64,000 bases of DNA from Cristatella mucedo (Eukaryota; Bryozoa; Phylactolaemata; Cristatellidae): contig WPIO01000133.1 in assembly GCA_009760855.2 (NCBI GenBank), forward strand, positions 312,001-376,000, given 5' to 3'. The notes under the pieces were generated by a model. The model did not search any database and was not told where the DNA came from. It was given only the letters and a program-made list of their open reading frames with translations. Each line of letters starts with the position of its first letter. Position 1 is the stretch's first letter. The position numbers and the translations under genes were made by a program. Below, in pieces: positions 55,736 through 64,000 of this stretch.

Positions 55736-56654
55736 CGATCATAGAGCACAGAGTAAGATCCCGGGCTCGGGTCGGCATGCTACGGCGGGTTTCATCTAAT
55801 TAGCTACATATATACAGATATACACATATGCGCATACATTTATATTAGCATATCTGCTTCTCGAGACTCCAGCTGAAGGCACCAAAAGCTGAGATCCCAA
55901 GAGTTGGCAGCCGCTGCTGGCAGAGTGCTGACCAGACGCATGAAAAGAAAAAGTCTCTCCAGTCTCTGCAGCACCGCTGAGACAAAGCTGCTACACGTCG
56001 AGCCGGAAGAAAACAGCTTTACAGCTTTCTTTTCAAGGTTGGCTTCTAGCTAAAACAGAGCCACGAGGGCTCAGCATAAAGTGCGAGCGCCGAGCAGCCA
56101 CAGATTTACCAGCATCGGTCTGTGCGTTCCCTACTGCACGCGAGAGTACCGCGTGCTGTACTGCCTGGGCAAAGCAGCCTGCGAAAGCCACACTTGGCTT
56201 GCATTGGCGTTTGCAGCAGTAACCTCCAGCAGCCTTTCTTGTTCTCTTAATAAATCCACGTTCAGTCTAGTGCGTTTAGTAAATGCCTGCGTGTCTGTTT
56301 GACAGCTGGAGTAGAGAATTAAGCGAGCCTGCATTCGATACAGGAAACCCTGGTACAGCTTGCCTAGCTAGCACCCGCCATGCTTCGCTTAGTTCGAACC
56401 TAGCAGCCTCTCGGCAGCCCAACGCTTTTCCGGAGTTCCGGTCTCAGGAGGAGAAGTGAGGTTGCTTTTTCTTTCATAGATTAAGCTTTAAATCGTGGTC
56501 ATGGACGTAGTAAGTAGGGGCAGCCATTGGCAGTGTGCTACCGACTGGCGAAAGGCACTCCGGTTTCGGAAAAAGAGGTTATTTGCAGCCAGGCCCGAGT
56601 GACGGATGAGGCCAGCGAGACTACGCGTGTAATGATAACAATAGCAACATCAAT
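55736..56654. other. Downstream region with a possible polyadenylation signal
   Basis: Unique DNA with an AATAAA at 56249-56254, about 985 bp after the stop codon. If used, the 3' UTR would contain the GA tract. A plus-strand frame at 56081-56302 is Cys-containing and protein-like, but no splice site ties it to the gene. Confidence 0.3.
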
Positions 56655-57400
56655 AATAATAATACGTTTGCATAGCGCCCTCTGAGAACTGAATCTCTTT
56701 CTAGGCACTTTACAGATGCTGTATAAAAAGTATTTCCAAATGATTAGTGGTTACATCAGCAAGCAGCAGGCATAGTGTAAGCAGGTACATGCACACTACG
56801 ACCGAATCACAAAGACCCACCAGATGCTATAACATACAGGTGCGTTTTAAGCGTCGTTTTTAATGTCGTCATAGCAGAGGACGCTGTGACGTGCGTCGGC
56901 AGTGAGTTCCAGGCCTCTGGACCATAGGACATAAAGGCACGATCTCCAATGGTTTTGAGATTCGTTCGATATATGGATAAACGGTTCGATTAAGAACAGT
57001 AGATTGTACGACTATCCTCCTGGTGGGAAAATAGTTCTGATAGGTAGGCTAGAGCCAGAGAATGAAGGGACCTAAAAGTAAGTGACAGCACCTTGAAGTC
57101 AATATGCTGCTTGATTAGCAACCAGTGCAGGTCGGTGAGAAGTGGTGTGATGTGGTGATTGCGAGGCTCACGACAGATGAGCATAGCTGCAGAGCTTTGC
57201 ACCATCTGTAAGCGCCCGATTGCACACGCAGGACGCAGGAAGACCAGCAAGCAATAAGTTACAGAAGTTGAGATGGTATGTTAAAAATGTGTGGACCATT
57301 TTGGATAAAGTGTCCCTGTCCAACCAAGCCCGAATTTTCGAAACGTTATGCCACTGAAAAAGGCAGACCCACTATAGTGAGGGCCAGTGGTGCGACAGAA
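56655..57400 (-). mobile_element. LINE-A subfamily copy (3' part)
   Basis: Same variant 3' end as 25785-26365 (ACAGCATCTGTAAAGTGCC on the minus strand). Upstream come IDFKVLSLTFRSLHSLALAY, LLTDLHWLLIKQ, ACAIGRLQMVQSSAAMLICR, and a decayed stretch matching the LINE-A region near ARIWACLDKDT. Stops and indels throughout. Confidence 0.85.
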
Positions 57401-57599
57401 GATACGCTTAGAGACATAGCCAAAAAGTTGCACTATTACAATGCATCAATTAGGATTAAAACTTGGATTAGTACGATTTCTGATTAGTAGGACGAAATAA
57501 AAAATTGAGATCGTTAGCAAGCGTAAAATACGTGGACAAAATACGAGCTTTCAAGGCTAGCACTGAAAGTTAATATCTCATCTAGTTAAGACACAAAAA

Positions 57600-58440
57600 G
57601 GCGATGCTATTGTGCGACCATCACGACGTGCTCGAAATTTAGGTGCCGTTTTCCTCAAATGCCTCAATTTTAAAAGCTTCATTCGGAAGACTGCTTCTGC
57701 AGCTAACCATCACGTCTGATCCCTAACCAAGCTGTCTCCCACAATTGCTTGTACAAATTTAACTAGCTCCTTAGTTCTGTTTTGGCTTAATTATTACAAT
57801 TCGTAATTGTATGGGCTGCCACAGAAAGCTATTAGACCACTACAGCAGACTATGAATGTGGCTGCAAGGCTAGTCTTCAAGTCCCAGAAGTTCAAGCACG
57901 CGTCTCCTTTGCTAAAAGAGCTAGGATGGATGCCGGTTGATCAACGGATACAGAGCAAAGTTCTTACACTGACCCACAAGGTCCGCCACGGCTTGGCTCC
58001 TTCGTATCGAGCTGAATTGTTGCATTAGTTTCAGCGTGTACACGCCCTCAGGTCCCGTGTGGACAATAAGTTAGCTGTTCCATTCCTCCGCTTAAAGACC
58101 GTTGGCGATAGAAACTTTAGCTCTGCAGGTCCTAGACTGTGGAACTATCTTCAGAAATTCTTAGGCAACGACAACTACTCTCTAACTGCCGACTATGGCT
58201 CATCCTTTTCAGCTGTCTTAACCAGCTACTTCCATGCTACTCACTACATCAACTGCTATCCTGACTCTGCTATGCTTCCCACTTTCTTTTTGTTGTGTGA
58301 GACGAAGTCTTTTGGCTACTGAATGCGTACCGAAAGCGGCTTAGGCTGTGATTGAGCTATACAAAACTCTCCTGTGTAGCACCCACAGGGTCTTTATGAC
58401 TTTGTGGAGTTACAGACAGAGACGCAATACATTATATCAC
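57600..58440 (+). mobile_element. LINE-B 3' copy
   Basis: About 840 bp. From GLPQKAIRPLQQTMNVAARL through ELGWMPVDQRIQSKVLTLTH, LAVPFLRLKTVGDRNFSSAG and PTFFLLCETKSFGY to the terminal segment CCACAGGGTC...GACTTTGTGGAGTTAC and GACAGAGACGCAAT. Two long frames cover most of it (57807-58028 and 58059-58322), split by a TAG near 58028. Confidence 0.9.
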
Positions 58441-58629
58441 GGACATCCAGTTTCTTTTGCGATTGCAGAGATGCGACCGAATCCAAGATTTTCTTAAGAG
58501 TGTCATTCATATATAGAATGAAGTTCTCACCACTGTTGTCGAGTTGGCATTGCGTCATTTAGTCGTATATATAATATGGTTGAAGGCAGTATCGGGCTGC
58601 ACTCAATAGCAAGTAATGCTAATAATAAT
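58441..58629. other. Short unassigned stretch
   Basis: AT-rich DNA between the LINE-B 3' end and the LINE-A tail. Confidence 0.35.
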
Positions 58630-60080
58630 AATAATAATGTACTTGATAAAGCGCCCTCAGAGAACTTAATCTCTTTCTAGGCGCTTTACATTTGCTGCAA
58701 AGGGAAATGCAATTGAATGGTAAGTGAAATCACGTTTGAAAAACAAGCAAAATGAATAACATGGTTAGGGGTGACATGCACAAGGTCAGTATGCAAATGT
58801 GGTTAGTGGCGGCAAGCACAGTGTCAGCACGCAGAAGCACGTGAAGGACGAATCACATGGACCCACTAAATGCTGTCCTAAATAGGTGTGTTTTTAAGTT
58901 CTTTTTAAATGTGGTCAAGTCAGGGGATGTTCTGACACAAGTCGGGAGGGAGTTCCAGGATTTGGAGCATACGAACTAAATGCACGGTCTCCAAAGGATT
59001 TGAGGTTTGTACGAGGTATTTCTAGACTGATGGATTCCGAAAAGCGGGTGGTACGATGCTTGGCCTGATGGGGGAGGATGTCGGACAGATAGGCGGGAGC
59101 CATAGAATGAAGGGACCTAAAAATGAGCTACAAAACCTTGAAGTCAATCCGTTGCTTGACTGGTAGCCAGTGCAGGTCGGCGAGAAGTGGAGTAATGGGG
59201 CAACTATGACGCTCACGACAGACAAGCCTAGCTGCAGAGTTTTGCACCAGCTGCAATCGCCTGATCGCACATGCTGGTAGGCCAGTAAGCAGTGAGTTGC
59301 AGAATTCGTGACGAGATGTTACGAATGCATTTACCAACTTAGACGTGGTATCCTTATCTAAACAAGCCCAAATTTTAGCAATGTAATAAAGCTGAAAATA
59401 GGCAGATTTGACTGTGGAGCTGATAAGGTCGTCTAACAAGAGGTCGCTTTGGAATATGACACCTAGATTTCGAGCTGATTCGACAGTAGATATGCTGGCA
59501 GAGCCAATTTTGAGAGTCAACCTGTCCAATCTTTGAATGACACTGGGTTTGCCCAAAACTAGTAAGTTAGTTTTGTCATCGTTTAGTTTTAGAAAATTTG
59601 CTGCCATTCATGTGCGGATGTCATCAATGCATGCAGCTAGTGAGTTTAGAGAATTTGAGGTGCTCGAAGGCTGGGAGGGATCAAAGCAAAGGTACAACTG
59701 AGTGTCATCTGCATAGAAGGGAAAGCCTAGATTGTGCTTGGCAATCACATCAGCAAGAGGGAGAGTATAAACCATGAAAAGGACCGGACCTAGCACGGAG
59801 CCCTGAGGTACTCCTTATTTCAGAGGTACTTTAGATAATCTTTGTCCATTCACGTCAATACTCTGGAGTCTCCCACTAAGATAGGACCTGAACCACTGCA
59901 GAGCAGTGCCAGTGATGCCCAGGCGAGATGAGAGGCGCTCTAGAAGAACTTTGTGATCGATTGTGTCAAAAGCTGCCGAACGATCGAGCAAAACAAGCAG
60001 AGCAGGGTGGGCGAGGGATTATAGAGAAATGTTAGCAAAAAATTTGCCTAGGGCCCTACATGCCTAAATCAGAGCAGTGG
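58630..60080 (-). mobile_element. LINE-A, longest copy (reverse transcriptase to 3' end)
   Basis: On the minus strand in 5'-3' order: SAAFDTIDHKVLLERLSSRL, a GVPQGS-like motif just before [57 protein letters not shown], the C-terminal box (LLADLHWLPVKQRI, PRTNLKSFGDRAFSSYAP), the 3' UTR, the terminal hairpin and a (TTA)n tail at 58622-58640. The order and motifs are those of the L2/CR1 group. The endonuclease is missing, and stops and frameshifts interrupt it. Confidence 0.93.
59128..60000 (-). pseudogene. LINE-A reverse transcriptase, broken
   Basis: The main open parts are 59796-59608 ([11 protein letters not shown], catalytic aspartates present) and 59607-59128 (159 codons from MAANFLKLNDDKTN into LHWLPVKQRIDFKVL). 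A stop follows the FKVL position. The upstream SAAFDTIDHK motif lies near 59970. It would have been the enzyme copying LINE RNA into DNA; here it is dead. Confidence 0.88.
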
Positions 60081-60299
60081 TTTTAGGTAAGTTGATGTTA
60101 AATATATTTAAAGTATCGGATTTTGGTATTCCGGTTGATAATGGGTCGTAATATGCCAGGAGGTTATACATTTACCAACATGAGCGTATCACAAAATCCC
60201 CTATGTCCTGGGATATATTTACTTAATCAAGGATAAGATAAAAATAATTCCTGGTAAAAAAATTAAAGATAATAATAATACTAATAATATAGTAATGTA
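60081..60299. other. No recognisable feature
   Basis: AT-rich DNA between the LINE-A copy and the tandem array. Confidence 0.35.
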
Positions 60300-61556
60300 A
60301 TAATAAAGCACTTGATAAAGTGCTCTCAGTTAACTCAATCTCTGTCTGGACGCTTGTCCTGCAAAGGAAACACGATCGAACTGTGAGTGGTATCATGCTT
60401 GATAAACACCATGAATGTTTATGTTTAGAGGTGACATGCACAGGGTCAGCATCAACGAGTGGTTAGTTGAAGCACCCAAAGTGCCATCACCCATAAGTAC
60501 ATAAAGGACGAATAACAGGCACCCCTTTACTGCTGTCCTAAATAGGCGTGTTTTTAAGTTCTTTTTAAATGTGGTCAAGTCAGGGATGTCGTGACGCAAG
60601 TCGGGAGTGAGTTCCATGCTTTTGAGTAGACGAACTAAAGGCACAATCTCCAAATGATTTGAGGTTTTTCAGTTTATAGGTAAACAGCTAGATTCCGAAA
60701 AGGCGGTAGCACGATGCTTAGCCTAGAGGGAGAGTAGATCGGCAAATTGAGTGGTTTGCGGGGACTAGATGCCACTTTTCATTATTCATTTTACTCTAAA
60801 ACCTCCAGTTTTTACTTGTAATGGGGGCGATTGTAAAGCTATTGCTTCCCTATAAAATAGCAAGCCTCACTAGCAAACTCAACTCATTTGGCTGTCAAAC
60901 CACTTTCCCAGAAGACTTGCAGGAGTCCCTGACCTAAAGAATCGTTTGCAGAAAACTTTTATTGATTGCTGGAGACTTCATCATTCACGTGGAAAATCAA
61001 GTAACTGTAAATTCAGCTCGTTTCTTGACTTTCCGGATAGCTTTGTCTTTTCCAGACAAGCTCGTCATATGATTCTTATCAGTCCATGTATATCGCGATC
61101 GCTAATGACGTTGGCCCCACTGCCCAAGTTGTGTACCAGTTCACCATCATGAAACATTGCTTCAACCTTCTTAACTTTTCCAGCTCCTCTATATATGCAA
61201 GGTGACAATGTCAAACGGCTGAACATAAAAATAATTTATGCTGAGAATTCTTTTGAAACCTCTCTGTGAAGCAGGTTTCCTTGATGTGCTGCCAGACTCG
61301 GTCGGCTTCCTGGATACTGTAATTGATTCGATCAAATCCAAACTTAAGTGCTCTGTCCACGGGCTTCCTAAATTGTTTCGGTTTACCAATTTATAGTGTT
61401 ATCTGCTGACCTAGTTCCAGCTATCCGTGCTCTCCGATTCTCCATGAAGAATTACTTGGAAGTTTCATTCGTAAGCTAAAATACGAATGGCTACAGAAGA
61501 TATCATCTGTGCAGGACCAAGACGTTGGGGTCTGAAGTTTATAATATAGTAATGCT
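60300..61556. repeat. 1.26-kb tandem array, unit 1
   Basis: Contains a minus-strand LINE-A 3' end (60305-60740), then about 800 bp holding a plus-strand LINE endonuclease fragment. From about 60540 it is nearly identical to units 2 and 3; the first 240 bp are clearly more diverged. It lacks 4 bp present in the others (GGGCTTCC instead of GGGCACGCTTCC at about 61360), which explains the 1257-bp spacing to unit 2. Confidence 0.85.
60930..61150 (+). pseudogene. LINE endonuclease fragment in array unit 1
   Basis: Plus-strand codons read LLLIAGD...IHVEN and, after a frameshift, FLDFPDSFVFSRQARH. These match the conserved GDFNIHV core and following FLDLLDSF region of L2/CR1 apurinic-type endonucleases. 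Equivalent stretches lie at about 62187-62409 and 63448-63670. Its orientation is opposite to the LINE-A 3' end in the same unit. Confidence 0.65.
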
Positions 61557-62817
61557 AATGCACTTGATAAAGCGCGTTCAGAGAACTCAATCTCTTTCTA
61601 GGCGCTTTACATTTGCTGCAAAGGGAAACGCGATTTAATGGTGAGTAATGACATGCTTGATAAACCGCATGCACAACGTGGTTAGGGGTGATATCCACAG
61701 GGTCAGCGTGCAAATATAGTTAGTGGCAGCATGCACAGCGTCAGCGCACATAAGCACATGAAGGACAAATCACAGGGACCCACTAAGTGCTGTCCTAAAT
61801 AGGCGTGTTTCTAAGTTCTTTTTAAATGTGGTCAAGTCAGGGATGTCGTGACGCAAGTCGAGAGTGAGTTCCATGCTTTTGAGTAGACGAACTAAAGGCA
61901 CAATCTCCAAATGATTTGAGGTTTTTCAGTTTATAGGTTAACAGATAGAATCCGAAAAGGCGGTGGCAAGATGCTAAGCCTAGAGGGAGAGTAGATCGGC
62001 AAATTGAGTGGTTTGCAGGGAATAGATGCCACTTTTCATTATTCCTTTTACTCTAAAACCTCCAGTTTTCACTTTTAATGGGGGCGATTGTAAAGCTTCT
62101 GCTTCCCTATGAAATAGCAAGCCTCACTAGCAAACTCAACTCCTTTGGCTGTCAAACCACTTTCCCAGAAGACTTGCAGGAGTCCCTGACCTAAAGAATC
62201 GTTTGCAGAAGACTTTTATTGATTGCTGGAGACTTCATCATTCACGTGGAAAATCATGTAACTGTAAATTCAGCTCATTTCTCGACTTTCCGGATAGCTT
62301 TGTCTTTTCCAGACAAGCTCGTCATACGACTCTTATCAGTCCATGTATATCGCGATCGCTAATGACGTTGGCCCCACTGCCCAAGTTGTGTACCAGTTCA
62401 CCATCATGAAACATTGCTTCAACCTTCTTAACTTTTCCAGCTCCTCTATATATACAAGGTGACGATGTCACACGGCTGAACATAAAATTAATTTATGCTG
62501 AGAATTCTTTTGAAACCTCTCTGTGAACCAGGTTTCCTTGATGTGCTGCCAGACTCGGTCGGCTTCCTGGATACTGTAATTGATTCTATCAAATCCAAAC
62601 TTAAGTGAGCTGTCCACGGGCACGCTTCCTAAATTGTTTCGGTTTACCAATTTATAGTGTTATCTGCTGCCCTAGTTCCAGCTATCCGTGCTCTCCGATT
62701 CTCCATGAAGAATTACTTGGAAGTTTCATTCGTAAGCTAAAATACGAATGGCTACAGAAGATATCATCTCTGCAGGACCAAGACGTTAGGGTCTGAAGTT
62801 TATAATATAGTAATGCT
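61557..62817. repeat. 1.26-kb tandem array, unit 2
   Basis: 1,261 bp. Starts at CACTTGATAAAGCGCGTTCA (reversed LINE-A hairpin), runs through the LINE-A C-terminal remnant to about 61990, then the endonuclease-like segment, and ends at GAAGTTTATAATATAGTAAT. Differences from unit 3 are single bases scattered along the unit. Confidence 0.92.
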
Positions 62818-64000
62818 AATACACTTGATAAAGCGCGTTCAGAGAACTCAATCTCTTTCTAGGCGCTTTACATTTGCTGCAAAGGGAAACGCGATTTAAT
62901 GGTGAGTAATGACATGCTTGATAAACAGCATGCACAGCGTGGTTAGGGGTGATATCCATAGGGTCAGCGTGCAAATATAGTTAGTGGCAGCATGCACAGC
63001 GTCAGCTCACATAAGCACATGAAGGACAAATCACAGGGACCCACTAAATGCTGTCCTTAATAGGCGTGTTTCTAAGTTCTTTTTAAATGTGGTCAAGTCA
63101 GAGATGTCGTGACGCAAGTCGGGAGTGAGTTCCATGCTTTTGAGTAGACGAACTAAAGGCACAATCTCCAAATGATTTGAGGTTTTTCAGTTTATAGGTT
63201 AACAGATAGATTCCGAAAAGGCCGTGGCACGATGCTTAGCCTAGAGGGAGAGTAGATCGGCACATTGAGTGGTTTGCGGGGAGTAGATGCCACTTTTCAT
63301 TATTCATTTTACTCTAAAACCTCCAGTTTTCACTTGTAATGGGGGCGATTGTAAAGCTATTGCTTCCCTATGAAATAGCAAGCCTCACTAGCAAACTCAA
63401 CTCCTTTGGCTGTCAAACCACTTTCCCAGAAGACTTGCAGGAGTCCCTGACCTAAAGAATCGTTTGCAGAAGACTTTTATTGATTGCTGGAGACTTCATC
63501 ATTCACGTGGAAAATCATGTAACTGTAAATTCAGCTCATTTCTCGACTTTCCGGATAGCTTTGTCTTTTCCAGACAAGCTCGTCATATGACTCTTATCAG
63601 TCCGTGTATATCGCGATCGCTAATGACGTTGGCCCCACTGCCCAAGTTGTGTACCAGTTCACCATCATGAAACATTGCTTCAACCTTCTTAACTTTTCCA
63701 GCTCCTCTATATATACAAGGTGACGATGTCAAACGGCTGAACATAAAAATAATTTATGCTGAGAATTCTTTTGAAACCTCTCTGTGAAGCAGGTTTCCTT
63801 GATCTGCTGCCAGACTCGGTCGGCTTCCTGGATACTGTAATTGATTCGATCAAATCCAAACTTAAGTGAGCTGTCCACGGGCACGCTTCCTAAATTGTTT
63901 CGGTTTACCAATTTATAGTGTTATCTGCTGCCCTAGTTCCAGCTATCCGTGCTCTCCGATTCTCCATGAAGAATTACTTGGAAGTTTTATTCGTAAGCTA
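62818..64000. repeat. 1.26-kb tandem array, unit 3, cut by window end
   Basis: Same content and order as unit 2, up to ATTCGTAAGCTA at the window edge, about 80 bp short of a full unit. The array probably continues. Confidence 0.9.

Noticed and set aside
56081-56302. Cys-containing plus-strand frame as a fourth exon of the secreted-protein gene
   Set aside because: Exon 3 ends in a stop codon with no donor before it, and no phase-compatible alternative was found.

Overview
This is a stretch of animal nuclear DNA made mostly of transposon debris and simple-sequence repeats. The organism cannot be named from the sequence. Decayed non-LTR retrotransposons of the L2/CR1 type (reverse transcriptase with [10 protein letters not shown]-terminal box with LHWLPV and WNSLP), tRNA-derived SINEs, GT-AG introns, very long (GA)n, (CT)n and (TG)n tracts, and no compact gene order suggest an invertebrate metazoan, perhaps marine. 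That is inference.

Repeat families. LINE-A is L2-like and ends in a hairpin (AGCGCC...AGAGA...TCTCT...GGCGCT) followed by (TTA)n. LINE-B is a second L2/CR1-like family with a longer C-terminus and a 3' end carrying CCACA...TGTGG. SINE-1 has tRNA-like heads and a tail containing AAGGCTCTTCTG. SINE-2 has a tRNA-like head fused to a copy of the LINE-A 3' hairpin. These four families, a 171-bp hAT-type MITE and many microsatellites explain most of the repeated sequence.

Layout. 1-6 kb: LINE-A pieces, a degenerate plant-type telomere-like tract, a MITE with a perfect 8-bp target duplication, and a 13-bp minisatellite. 6.3-6.5 kb: a probable first coding exon on the minus strand whose gene would continue leftwards. 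7-31 kb: LINE-A, LINE-B and SINE copies between long microsatellites, with an exact 268-bp tandem duplication at 25 kb. 31-48 kb: mostly unassigned DNA, some CpG-rich, plus the longest LINE-B copy (39.5-41.3 kb, minus strand). 49.4-55.3 kb: the one convincing protein gene, plus strand, three coding exons, encoding a predicted secreted 236-residue protein with eight cysteines that I do not recognise; its introns hold SINEs, a (CT)n tract and some coding-like ORFs. 56.6-60.1 kb: LINE-A and LINE-B copies, including a LINE-A reverse transcriptase. 60.3-64.0 kb: a head-to-tail array of a 1.26-kb unit containing a LINE-A 3' end and an oppositely oriented LINE endonuclease fragment, continuing past the window.

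The few genes here show no functional link with one another. The most coherent stories are the secreted-protein gene, the apparent SINE-2/LINE-A tail sharing, and the placing of microsatellites at LINE ends. Repeat boundaries were judged by eye and are good to roughly 10-30 bp unless stated.
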